DNA of 64,000 bases from Eubacterium sp. OM08-24. Its GTDB lineage: Bacteria; Bacillota; Clostridia; Oscillospirales; Acutalibacteraceae. The stretch lies in NCBI RefSeq assembly GCF_003438075.1, contig NZ_QSTA01000010.1:1-64000 (forward strand). Direction: 5' to 3'. The notes beneath the pieces were generated by a model, which did no database searches, had not been told where the DNA came from, and worked only from the letters and a program-made list of their open reading frames with translations. The stretch's first letter is position 1; every line of letters begins with the position of its first letter. Made by a program: the position numbers and the translations under genes. Below, in pieces: positions 1 through 7,022 of this stretch.

Positions 1-200
1 GTTGAATAAGCCTCCGTTGAAATATCAATTTCAGTTACGATTGCTCCCAACTTTTTGAATAATTTTCTAGCCGAGCCGACATAACCGGTGTAGCCTTCAC
101 GCAGTGAAGCTGTTGGAATAAATGCGACTTTCTTATTTTCAATTTCTTCCTTTATCAGACTTCCCACACTTGAAAAGTGCGAACATAAAAATAGTTTCAT
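1..200 (-). CDS. Peptidase E (S51)-like protein, partial
   Basis: This is the first ~66 codons of a minus-strand gene that leaves the window on the left. The ATG at 200-198 follows an AAAGGAG ribosome site. The product starts MKLFLCSHFSSVG and continues with VAFIPTAS and GYVGSARKLFKKLGA, the pattern of the peptidase E / class I glutamine amidotransferase-like fold (alpha-aspartyl dipeptidase S51 relatives). The catalytic Ser/His region lies outside the window. It faces away from the integrase and is probably a chromosomal neighbour of the mobile element. The family is inferred from the N-terminus only. Confidence 0.7.
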   Translation of the reverse strand, partial: MKLFLCSHFSSVGSLIKEEIENKKVAFIPTASLREGYTGYVGSARKLFKKLGAIVTEIDISTEAYS

Positions 201-427
201 CAATATTCTCCTTTATAAATACCGATTTATCTTTTTCTTTCTGAAAATGGGCAATTCCGCAATGGAACTGCCCATTCATCTTGAAAATTATGTGATTTTT
301 AAGGCTCTGCACAAATTCACGCATCAAATGATGTAAGTTTGATGTAAATCGCTGATTTGTGAGGTTATCCTAAATCCCAAAACCCGCATAAATACTGGTT
401 TTTTGCTACTTTTATTTATCTAAGGGT

Positions 428-440
428 TTCATTGTCGGGA
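428..440. repeat. 13-bp direct repeat, copy 1 (TTCATTGTCGGGA)
   Basis: The same 13 bases recur at 1167-1179 in the same orientation, 739 bp away. Each copy lies roughly 90-110 bp left of an array of short repeats with identical spacing (535-585 and 1254-1324). The two blocks look like diverged duplicates of one element end. The rest of 201-778 holds no convincing gene. It contains a hairpin at 493-511 (AAGCCTTT, 3-nt loop, AAAGGCTT) and a pair of TGATGTAA words at 329-336 and 340-347. Confidence 0.6.
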
Positions 441-534
441 TTTTTGTTGCGGTTCCCTCATTTGCAAAAATAAGTTGTTCTAACGGGCATTAAAGCCTTT
501 TTCAAAGGCTTAAAAACAACTTTTTCGGACTCAT

Positions 535-585
535 TTACATCAAATCAACGCCCAAATGATGTATGTTTTGATGTAAGTGATGTAA
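535..585. repeat. Array of TGATGTAW words, possible integrase arm sites (outer array)
   Basis: The array has one inverted copy, TTACATCA at 535-542. Three direct copies follow: TGATGTAT at 557-564, TGATGTAA at 569-576 and TGATGTAA at 578-585. The direct copies start 12 and 9 bp apart, exactly as in the array at 1254-1324 beside the integrase. Short direct repeats near an ICE terminus are typical arm-type binding sites of Tn916-family integrases. That role is inferred here. Confidence 0.5.
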
Positions 586-778
586 GCCAAACTATGAAAC
601 CAGGCAAATCTCCACTAACATTTATTATATTCATCTTCTGCCTGAAAGTCAACCTGCAACCCAAATCCCATAATGAAGTTTTGGCTTTATCTTGTAGTTT
701 GCGAATATCTGTAAAATCAAAAAAGCCCTTTGAGAAAAGATTTCTCCTCTCTCAAAGGGTTCGACAATCCGAATTTTA

Positions 779-1111
779 TTACTTTTTACATCCTTTATTA
801 CAGGAGATGATGATTGCAACAATATCAATCAAAACAATCCCCAAAAAAACATATACGAAAAATGCAGGTAAAATATTTTCAAGCAACACCATAATCAAAA
901 GAAGAATTGCTATAACAGACATTCCTATTCCGATTATTCGACATAGCTTTTTTTCGTTATATTTTTCTTTTTCTTCTTGTGAAGCTGTATTGTATCCGGC
1001 AATAAGCCAACTACCATGTCCGGAAATTAAAACAACAGAAAGTATAATCAATATTATAAAAACAATCCATACAATCCAATCCGGTCCGGTTGATAAATCT
1101 GCCAATTTCAT
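779..1111 (-). CDS. DUF3784 family membrane protein
   Basis: The protein has 110 residues. The start is taken at the ATG at 1111, which follows a GGAGGTG ribosome site; an upstream in-frame ATG at 1138 lacks one. It has three hydrophobic segments: around residues 10-30, after a conserved stretch GHGSWLIAGYNT, and at the C-terminus, which ends CNKGCKK. The GxGSxLIAGYNT signature followed by a charged KEKYNEKKL segment is the DUF3784 pattern. Function is unknown. It stands alone between two repeat arrays, so it may be a passenger left between two integration events. Confidence 0.75.
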   Translation of the reverse strand: MKLADLSTGPDWIVWIVFIILIILSVVLISGHGSWLIAGYNTASQEEKEKYNEKKLCRIIGIGMSVIAILLLIMVLLENILPAFFVYVFLGIVLIDIVAIIISCNKGCKK

Positions 1112-1166
1112 TATATACACCTCCGTAAATTTGGTCATATATATGTTGTATTATTCGTTAATCGGC

Positions 1167-1179
1167 TTCATTGTCGGGA
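1167..1179. repeat. 13-bp direct repeat, copy 2 (TTCATTGTCGGGA)
   Basis: This is the second copy of the 13-mer at 428-440. It lies between the DUF3784 gene and the inner repeat array. The element terminus must lie left of the integrase 3' end, so this repeat is a candidate for the attachment core or element tip. No fully defined att pair can be shown from one window. Confidence 0.45.
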
Positions 1180-1253
1180 CGAAATCGTCCAAATTAACAT
1201 TAAAACCATCTTGCCAATTTCGCTACTTGTAAATGGGCATATACAAGGCATTT

Positions 1254-1324
1254 TTACACCATTTCTATCAGTTTCATTAAGCTAAAAATAAGATTTGGTG
1301 TAAAAAATGGTGTAATTGGTGTAT
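1254..1324. repeat. Array of TGGTGTAW words, possible integrase arm sites (inner array)
   Basis: An inverted TTACACC at 1254-1260 is followed by direct copies TGGTGTAA at 1296-1303, TGGTGTAA at 1308-1315 and TGGTGTAT at 1317-1324. Their starts are 12 and 9 bp apart. The array lies about 180 bp beyond the 3' end of the integrase gene, where Tn916-type elements carry arm sites. The stretch 1325-1504 shows no gene. It contains a short inverted pair, AGAGAGC / GCTCTCT, at 1448-1489 just after the integrase stop codon. Confidence 0.5.
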
Positions 1325-1504
1325 GGCTATATTAAATTACTCAGGCTCTTATTATGTATCACTGTAATAATTTTATTTGTTTTTCCGAACTTCGATAATC
1401 GCTTCATCTTATTTTTTCTATTCTACCATTTTCATCACATAAAGTAAAGAGAGCAGACACCGGCATTGTAGCCGACATAAGCTCTCTTTTCATTTTTCCA
1501 GTAT

Positions 1505-2737
1505 TTATTGATTGAACTGCTGTTCAAGTCCCTCAAACTCTGACTTTCTTAATTCCTTTGTTACATCTGTGTAGATGTTCAATGTTGTGGATACATCTTT
1601 GTGTCCGAGTGCGTCCTGTATGACTTTCACATTCACTCCTGCTTCACACATTCTCGTGGTAAATGTATGTCTAAGAGAATGGCAGCTAAAGTGCGGAAGT
1701 AAAACCTCCGGATTATCACTTTCTAAAAACTGCTTATCATTACAATTTCGTATAATGCGACGAATTGCTTTATTGAGGGTTGCTTGATGTTGCGGCTGAC
1801 CAAAACGATTTACAAAAATAAAATCCGTATATCCGTCAACCGTGGCTTCACAATGCAGTCCGAGAAGTTCCTGCCTTTCTTTTTCCATTAAAAACGCTTC
1901 TTTAACAAATTCAAGCATTGGGACTTGTCGCATACCTGCCGGTGTCTTGGTTGTGTTCACATTGAAATAGCAACCTCTCTTGCTTCCTTCGGTTCTGTGG
2001 TCGTAGTAAACAAGCGTATGATTCACATCTATAATTCCTTCCTCTAAATCTATATCGCACCACCTGAGTCCGGTCAATTCGCCCACTCGCAGTCCTGTTC
2101 CGACCATAACCGCAAATATAGGATACCAATACTGTGCTTCCGGTGTGTTCTTCAGATAATCAAGGAAAAGTTCCTGCTCCGGTTTAGTTAATGCCCTGCG
2201 TTTTTCATTCTTAAAGCAATGCGATTTTTTCAATTCTCGCAAAACATTGTCCGTTGGATTGCTTCTGATATAATCATCATCTACTGCCATTTCAAAAACC
2301 TGATGTAGAACGGTATGTATACTGTCAATTGTTGCAGCTTTCAAATGTCTGTCATCAACAAGGCTGTTATAATATCTCTTGATGTCACTCTTTTTTAAGG
2401 ACATTATAAATTGAGAGCCAATCTGGTTGCGCACGAATGTCTCGTACATATATTTGTAATTTTCAAAGGTATTGTTTTTTATTCCACGCTTCAAATCTCT
2501 CCAAAGCTCATACATATCATTAAGTGTTGTGTATCGTGCTTCTGCCTTGATACCGTCTTTTTTGTCCTTGTCGATTTCTTCTTCCTTATATCTCAAATCG
2601 TCTAAGTTTTTTGCGTAAATGCACTGTCTTTTTCGGTTCACATCCGTCCAACGATATTGATATGTACCATCTGAGCGTTGAGATTCTCCTTTGCGGAGAA
2701 CCTTTCTGGATTTGTCTTTTCTTTTTGTATTTGCCAT
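1505..2737 (-). CDS. int: Tn916-type tyrosine integrase
   Basis: The 410-residue size matches Tn916 Int (~405). The N-terminus (KVLRKGESQRSDGTYQYRW) is the AP2-like arm-binding domain of this family, followed by a SAM-like core-binding domain at ~60-180. The catalytic domain shows the Arg in GTGLRVGEL, HSLRHTF, the His of LGHKDVSTT and the nucleophile Tyr in NIYTDV. It would integrate and excise the element. The excisionase-like genes lie directly upstream in the same direction, with an 11-nt gap to the first. The complete catalytic set suggests an active enzyme. Confidence 0.95.
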   Translation of the reverse strand: MANTKRKDKSRKVLRKGESQRSDGTYQYRWTDVNRKRQCIYAKNLDDLRYKEEEIDKDKKDGIKAEARYTTLNDMYELWRDLKRGIKNNTFENYKYMYETFVRNQIGSQFIMSLKKSDIKRYYNSLVDDRHLKAATIDSIHTVLHQVFEMAVDDDYIRSNPTDNVLRELKKSHCFKNEKRRALTKPEQELFLDYLKNTPEAQYWYPIFAVMVGTGLRVGELTGLRWCDIDLEEGIIDVNHTLVYYDHRTEGSKRGCYFNVNTTKTPAGMRQVPMLEFVKEAFLMEKERQELLGLHCEATVDGYTDFIFVNRFGQPQHQATLNKAIRRIIRNCNDKQFLESDNPEVLLPHFSCHSLRHTFTTRMCEAGVNVKVIQDALGHKDVSTTLNIYTDVTKELRKSEFEGLEQQFNQ

Positions 2738-2748
2738 CGTTCTACCTC

Positions 2749-3000
2749 CTAAAGTTCTGTGGTCACATCAATAAATTTTTCTAATTTCTCTCGTATAATT
2801 AAAAACTGGTCGCTTCTTGCAATTCTGAAACTGCAATCCTTTTCTTTCAAAAGTGCTTTCAGTCTTCTTTCTCCGATACCGGTATATGCAGCCGCTTCCT
2901 CAACAGTAAGACATTTCTTTTCCCAAATTGGTATTTCCTCCGGCGGTTGCAATAACTGTTGTTGATAATCATAAAGTTCAGTACCATCTATCTTGTACAT
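2749..3000 (-). CDS. Excisionase-like DNA-binding protein 1
   Basis: The protein has ~83 residues. The ATG at 3000 sits 7 nt after GGGAGG; ATGs at 3006 and 3018 are alternatives. It has the layout shared by this gene cluster: IPIWEKKCLTVEEAAAYTGIGERRLKALL (winged-helix/MerR-like excisionase fold), then a basic stretch and a closing EKLEKFIDV. Proteins like this bind near att sites and direct Tn916-type integrases toward excision. It is the most diverged member and lies nearest int. The C-terminus has lost the RRVIKRKSFE motif seen in copies 4 and 5. Confidence 0.8.
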   Translation of the reverse strand: MYKIDGTELYDYQQQLLQPPEEIPIWEKKCLTVEEAAAYTGIGERRLKALLKEKDCSFRIARSDQFLIIREKLEKFIDVTTEL

Positions 3001-3014
3001 CTTCATTCCTCCCA

Positions 3015-3248
3015 TCAAATAGAACTCATTTGTTCCAAAAATTCTTCAAAGCATTTGCGTTTAATCAGCGTTCTTTTTCCTATTTTTATTGTGAATTGTT
3101 TTGCTTCCGGCAGTTTGATAAGTCCTCGTATTGTTTCTCTGCCGATACTTGTGTACGCATACATCTCATCAACCGAGAGTGCTACCTTGTGCCATACCGG
3201 AACGCTCTCACTCTTAGTGATAAACCACTCAATATTCAGACTGCTCAT
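3015..3248 (-). CDS. Excisionase-like DNA-binding protein 2
   Basis: The protein has 77 residues, starting at the ATG at 3248 after GGGAGGAGC. The core is VPVWHKVALSVDEMYAYTSIGRETIRGLI, then FTIKIGKRTLIKRKCFEEFLEQ. This is the excisionase helix-turn-helix plus a C-terminal basic beta-hairpin (wing). It overlaps the end of copy 3 by 20 nt, so translation is probably coupled. The W-HK-ALSVDE region aligns with the same place in all five paralogues. Confidence 0.8.
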   Translation of the reverse strand: MSSLNIEWFITKSESVPVWHKVALSVDEMYAYTSIGRETIRGLIKLPEAKQFTIKIGKRTLIKRKCFEEFLEQMSSI

Positions 3249-3462
3249 CTTTTGCTCCTCCCTTGAATTTTGATGTCCGAATGAACTCATCGAACGCTTT
3301 TCTCTTTATAAATCTGTGATAACCCATCCACAAAACAAATGGACACGCATACGGATTTGTTATTTCTTTCAGTTTTTCCTCGCTGATTCCTGTATAGAGT
3401 GACGCTTCTCTTAAAGTCAGTATTGGCTTATGCTCTAATGGCATTCCTTTGTTGCTTATCAT
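3229..3462 (-). CDS. Excisionase-like DNA-binding protein 3
   Basis: The protein has 77 residues. It shows EHKPILTLREASLYTGISEEKLKEI followed by CPFVLWMGYHRFIKRKAFDEFI. The helix-turn-helix and the IKRKxFxxF wing match its neighbours. The N-terminus is shorter than in copies 4 and 5, lacking the IPLW lead. The tail KFKGGAKDEQSEY overlaps the start region of copy 2. It is probably another directionality factor or a regulator that has kept the same fold. Confidence 0.8.
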   Translation of the reverse strand: MISNKGMPLEHKPILTLREASLYTGISEEKLKEITNPYACPFVLWMGYHRFIKRKAFDEFIRTSKFKGGAKDEQSEY

Positions 3463-3481
3463 TTATTCTCCTTTCCACTTC

Positions 3482-3703
3482 CTATATGGAATACTGTCTT
3501 TCCAGATATTTTTCAAACGATTTTCTCTTAATGACTCTACGACTTCCAACCCATATGACAAACGGACATTTTTCATCACTTGTCATTTCGTAAATTTTAT
3601 TTGCACTGAGTCCTGTGTACATCGCAGCTTCCGCAACAGACATTATAGGTTTGTTCCATAATGGAATATCGTATGTTATGATTTCATCTCTTTTTCGGGA
3701 CAT
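3482..3703 (-). CDS. Excisionase-like DNA-binding protein 4
   Basis: The protein has 73 residues, starting at the ATG at 3703 after AAGGAGG. MSRKRDEIITYDIPLWNKPIMSV leads into AAMYTGLSANKIYEM, then CPFVIWVGSRRVIKRKSFEKYLERQYSI. It is very close to copy 5: nearly identical from TGxSANKIYEM to the C-terminus. A recent tandem duplication is therefore likely. Confidence 0.85.
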   Translation of the reverse strand: MSRKRDEIITYDIPLWNKPIMSVAEAAMYTGLSANKIYEMTSDEKCPFVIWVGSRRVIKRKSFEKYLERQYSI

Positions 3704-3798
3704 ATACTGATACCTCCTTGTGTTGATGGCATCAGTATATTCATTTTTCTGCGATAAGCCCATTATGCAATCGGACTCATCGCAGATTTGACTTTTTA

Positions 3799-4020
3799 CT
3801 ATATTGAATACTGCCTTTCGAGGTATTCCTCAAAGGATTTTCTCTTGATTACCCTGCGACTTCCTATCCATATCACAAAAGGACAGTCCTCCGATTCTGA
3901 CATCTCATATATCTTATTGGCACTTATCCCTGTATAAATTGAAGTTTCCGTTACCGATAAAACAGGCTTTAACCAAAGCGGGATGTCATAACTTACAATT
4001 TCATATCTTTTCTTAGACAT
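3799..4020 (-). CDS. Excisionase-like DNA-binding protein 5
   Basis: The protein has 73 residues and is the closest relative of copy 4. Both share SYDIPLW or TYDIPLW leads, SANKIYEM, CPFVIW, GSRRVIKRKSFE and the final YLERQYSI. It overlaps the end of the PemK/MazF-like gene by 28 nt, which suggests co-transcription from upstream of 4574. The DNA between copies 5 and 4 also repeats a short CGGACTCATCGCAGAT-like segment, in keeping with duplication. Confidence 0.85.
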   Translation of the reverse strand: MSKKRYEIVSYDIPLWLKPVLSVTETSIYTGISANKIYEMSESEDCPFVIWIGSRRVIKRKSFEEYLERQYSI

Positions 4021-4574
4021 TCTGACACCCCCTTTTCTCTTGCGTTGTGCTGTCTTTCAGCAATCACATAATCCCAACCGGATTGATTGCATTTATCACA
4101 ATGGTCTTTGACCTTAGCAAACGGGTCAAGCCGACGCACGATATACTCGGGATTGTGAATATAATCTTTCAGGCACTTTGGGCAAAGGCAACGGATATTT
4201 TCTTTCTTTTCTTCCTTATAAATCCAAAGTCCGAAAGTCTTTTTAAGCGTTATATTTATTCGCCTTAAAAGCTGCTCATCTTCAATCGTTCCGATGTAAT
4301 CTCTGAGTTCATCTTTGTTTACTGTCTGAAGTTGCTCCAGTAGAACCATTGACGGCTTCTTGAGTCCAAACTCCTGACCGAGCAGGATATGTGACGGCAG
4401 GTATCTTTTCTTGATAACGCCTGTTACAGCAGCCACAATAATTGTTGGTGCGTTTCTGTTATAATCATCTGCCTGAATCACAAGCACCGGTCGTGTTCCG
4501 CTTTGTACCGAACCTGTTCGTGTTCCGAAGTCGTAGTAGAATAAATCTCCACGGCAAATTGTTTTTTCTTTCAT
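3993..4574 (-). CDS. PemK/MazF-family protein fused to a zinc ribbon
   Basis: The protein has 193 residues. Residues 1-115 have the MazF/PemK barrel pattern: RGDLFYYDFG, SGTRPVLVIQADDYN, TIIVAAVTG and SMVLLEQLQTV. MazF proteins are sequence-specific endoribonucleases. From about residue 128 it adds a cysteine-rich module, CLCPKCLKD then CDKCNQSGWDY, probably a Zn ribbon. No antitoxin gene is visible next to it. Downstream are the excisionase-like genes, so its target may be element RNA or it may act as a regulator. Activity is not provable here. Confidence 0.75.
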   Translation of the reverse strand: MKEKTICRGDLFYYDFGTRTGSVQSGTRPVLVIQADDYNRNAPTIIVAAVTGVIKKRYLPSHILLGQEFGLKKPSMVLLEQLQTVNKDELRDYIGTIEDEQLLRRINITLKKTFGLWIYKEEKKENIRCLCPKCLKDYIHNPEYIVRRLDPFAKVKDHCDKCNQSGWDYVIAERQHNAREKGVSECLRKDMKL

Positions 4575-4678
4575 ATGTAAAACCTCACATTTCTAAATAT
4601 TTTGAAGTGTCATTCGTATCCGGAATGAAATAACCCCTTCACTCATTGCACAAAAGGCTTCATTTTGGACACCCAAAA

Positions 4679-5266
4679 TCAGAGATTCTCATAAAATTTC
4701 TTAAAATTTTTCTTTGCCGCTTCAATAGATTTGCTGACAGAACTGTGATAAGTACCTTCTTCTACGGCTATTTCACGACAGCTCTTTCCCTCAATGACAA
4801 ACTTATACAATCTTCGTCCCTGAGCAGGTTTCATCATTGAAAGCACTATTCTAACTTTCTCAATTTCACGCAGACGCTGTAATTCTTTCCTCTCTGCAAT
4901 TTCTTCTGCTTCTCTGAGTTCAAATGGGTCAACAAAATCTAAGAATGCTTCATTATGGAATTGCTCAAATAAATCATCTTCATAACAAAAGGCATCTAAA
5001 TGTCTTGCATCTCGCATTTCACATCTATGAGTTGTTCTGTTATCGTCAATAATCACTTTTCCCTGTGCGACATAAAGCAGAACAAAAGGAATGTATCTGC
5101 CGATAATGTCAGGATATTTATCCCACAGTTCTTCTTCGGTAAGTTCGGTTATAATCGCCCATTTCTCTGTACCGGTATATCCGTCGTATTCATATTTGAG
5201 ATTGATACGTTTACAGTCCTTTGCAAATAATTCTTCTTGTTCCGTTAATGTAAGTTTGTTTGTCAT
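4679..5266 (-). CDS. Sigma-70 family-like protein
   Basis: The protein has 195 residues. The C-terminal ~60 residues read like sigma region 4: VLSMMKPAQGRRLYKFVIEG, then KSCREIAVEEGTYHSSVSKSIEAAKKN, a helix-turn-helix for -35 recognition. The N-terminal part has aromatic and acidic stretches but no clear region 2. Similar small sigma-like proteins sit beside int/xis in Tn916/Tn1549-type elements. It is followed by the toxin-like and excisionase genes, so it may drive them. The 246-nt gap upstream has a short AATAGCC / GGCTATT inverted pair (5393-5456) and no gene. Confidence 0.65.
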   Translation of the reverse strand: MTNKLTLTEQEELFAKDCKRINLKYEYDGYTGTEKWAIITELTEEELWDKYPDIIGRYIPFVLLYVAQGKVIIDDNRTTHRCEMRDARHLDAFCYEDDLFEQFHNEAFLDFVDPFELREAEEIAERKELQRLREIEKVRIVLSMMKPAQGRRLYKFVIEGKSCREIAVEEGTYHSSVSKSIEAAKKNFKKFYENL

Positions 5267-5512
5267 TTTCGTAATCTCCTTTGAATTTTCTAAAATTGCT
5301 TTTTTATATAGAAAATTTGGAGATTATGGGTATTTAGCTATGTATGCCTGCCACTGCTTTTTCATTTGCTTCTCCGTTTCGGAGCAACAAAAAAATAGCC
5401 GAACATCAAGAACGCAAGGATATAGTTATCCCGTTATTCTCAATGTCCGGCTATTTGGTAACTCATTCAGGTTCCGTGGCTCGGTACAAAGCTCAGTTAT
5501 TCAGTTGTTTGC

Positions 5513-5701
5513 TCATTTCTTGTTTATTCTAAATGTTCTGAATTTGAGATTACCTCTGCGCAGTGAAAGGTCAATCTCATTTACATACCCACATTTCGGG
5601 CATTTAATTTCAATGTTTCCTGTCGTCATCGTGACTTTATCAAAGATACGCCATTCACAGCGTTTGCACCTGACGATTACTTTCTGTTCCAGTCTTGTCA
5701 A
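5513..5701 (-). CDS. Small Com-like zinc-ribbon protein
   Basis: The protein has 62 residues with two CxxC pairs, VRCKRCEWRIF and IKCPKCGYVNEI, about 22 residues apart, followed by a basic tail. This is the treble-clef/zinc-ribbon layout of Com-like and rubredoxin-like DNA- or RNA-binding proteins. Its start overlaps the stop of the upstream protease gene by 4 nt, so the pair is probably coupled. Specific function is unknown. Confidence 0.65.
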   Translation of the reverse strand: MTRLEQKVIVRCKRCEWRIFDKVTMTTGNIEIKCPKCGYVNEIDLSLRRGNLKFRTFRINKK

Positions 5702-6435
5702 ATCTTATACACCTCCGGATAAACAGCAAGGTAGTCAAACGGATTATCAAGATAATCCTTGTGCAAGAGTCCAAGCTGTTTCATTCGTATTGCAAGTGCT
5801 TTCTTTGAGCATCCTAAAAAATCTGAAAGTGCTGCGTATCTTTCATAGACCGCCGGATAATAGATTTTATTTAGGCATTCGATTTTATCCCCAAGCCCAA
5901 ACAAAAACATTCCTTTTTCTATCAGACACCTCGGAAGCAGAATTGCAGCCGCAAGTGTATTTGCCTGCCATTCCTCCCAATCGGTAATTATTCTTCTTTT
6001 CTCTGTGTCTGCGGTTGCCTTGTAATAATGCACTCCGGCTGATTTTTCCGTTATTCCATAATCATTTGGGAACAACATCTTGAATATCTGATGACTGCCT
6101 TCGTGCATTAGTGTAAAATTCTTTCTTCCTTTCAGGTTGTTGTCATAGTTAAGGTCAGACTCGACCAGAACCGTTTTGCCATCCAAGAAGAAAAAGGCTT
6201 CATCGTCGTTGTTTTCAAATACCTGCACTCCGAGTTCCCCAAACGATGTCATTCCGAGAATGCTTCCATCATAGGAAAGGTGCATATACTCAATCGTCAG
6301 TCCAAGTACCTTTTCGAGCATTAGCTCCGGCTCAATGCGGTACACCTGTGATTTCTTTATTTCAGGCAGTTCAAAATATGCCTTTACAAATTTCTCTGAA
6401 ATTGTTTCTATATCATTTCTCGATAAGCGTTTCAA
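5698..6435 (-). CDS. ImmA/IrrE-type metallopeptidase
   Basis: The protein has 245 residues. The zinc site is visible in FTLMHEGSHQIF (HExxH) with a downstream acidic ligand region in WEEWQANTLAAAILLP, the classic ImmA/IrrE pattern. These proteases cut helix-turn-helix repressors to induce mobile elements after DNA damage. The C-terminal part (CSKKALAIRMKQLGLL) resembles a helix-turn-helix. It is the first of two such proteases within 4 kb, in the same-strand run that begins with the Y-family polymerase gene. Confidence 0.85.
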   Translation of the reverse strand: MKRLSRNDIETISEKFVKAYFELPEIKKSQVYRIEPELMLEKVLGLTIEYMHLSYDGSILGMTSFGELGVQVFENNDDEAFFFLDGKTVLVESDLNYDNNLKGRKNFTLMHEGSHQIFKMLFPNDYGITEKSAGVHYYKATADTEKRRIITDWEEWQANTLAAAILLPRCLIEKGMFLFGLGDKIECLNKIYYPAVYERYAALSDFLGCSKKALAIRMKQLGLLHKDYLDNPFDYLAVYPEVYKI

Positions 6436-6454
6436 TTACTTAGCCCTCCTAACA

Positions 6455-6706
6455 TTAGGATTTTGCTTCGACAAACCACTTTCCGTTTTCTTCATCGAAC
6501 AGAAAAGCCGACTGTCCGCAAATCTGAACCGTGTAGCGAATGCCTGTGCCACCGACCTTAGTAGCGGCGGCTCTGCACTTCTGCATTACACGGTCAACTT
6601 CATATATCTCATCATTTTCAAACTTAATGGAATTCGGACGAGCCGTTCCATCAGGTCTATGCGTCACATTTACTTCGACATATACTTTTCTTCTTTCACA
6701 CTCCAT
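6455..6706 (-). CDS. Hypothetical protein next to the Y-family polymerase
   Basis: The protein has 83 residues and no recognised domain. It has an N-terminal basic strand (KVYVEVNVTHRPDG), an acidic middle and a C-terminal beta-rich part (GIRYTVQICGQSAFLFDEENGKWFVEAK). It lies three nt after the S24-like gene and is likely in the polymerase operon. Nothing in it points to an enzymatic site. Confidence 0.6.
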   Translation of the reverse strand: MECERRKVYVEVNVTHRPDGTARPNSIKFENDEIYEVDRVMQKCRAAATKVGGTGIRYTVQICGQSAFLFDEENGKWFVEAKS

Positions 6707-6709
6707 TGC

Positions 6710-7009
6710 TTATACCTCATAATTTCTCATTGTTACAACCAATCTTCCCAAATGCTCATATCCGTCGATGTCTTTATCTGAGACTCTGTATTTCGGTTTT
6801 TCGTCATCATTCTTGTTAATGTAGCAGGAAAGCCGACCTTTTAGAAACGGCTTATTCAAATCAAAGAATAAAAACATCCCTTCGTATATTCCGTAATCGG
6901 TAAAATGGTTTCCGCCGTCCGCAATGAAGATAGCCATATCATCACTGCATCCTTTTATTAAACAATCAGGCATTCTTACATATGCCTGTACATCACTTTC
7001 ATCAATCAC
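6710..7009 (-). CDS. S24/LexA C-terminal-like protein lacking the catalytic Ser
   Basis: The GTG at 7009 follows AAGGAGG at good spacing, giving ~99 residues. The longer reading would overlap the polymerase end by 77 nt. The sequence has the LexA/UmuD-like fold pattern: CSDDMAIFIADGG, DYGIYEGMFLFFD, GRLSCYIN. At the position of the catalytic Ser of family S24 (xxSM.x.GI.xGD) it has Asn/His/Phe, so self-cleavage is unlikely. It may bind the polymerase like UmuD, or be a decoy. It directly follows the polymerase gene. Confidence 0.6.
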   Translation of the reverse strand: MIDESDVQAYVRMPDCLIKGCSDDMAIFIADGGNHFTDYGIYEGMFLFFDLNKPFLKGRLSCYINKNDDEKPKYRVSDKDIDGYEHLGRLVVTMRNYEV

Positions 7010-7022
7010 AATTAAGCCCTCC

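Noticed and set aside
594-1232. 212-codon plus-strand open frame near the element edge
   Set aside because: It runs antisense to the DUF3784 gene and across the repeat arrays, with no ribosome site or known motif.
5091-5987. 298-codon open frame on the plus strand
   Set aside because: It is antisense to the sigma-like, zinc-ribbon and protease genes, which have recognisable motifs; no family features on this strand.
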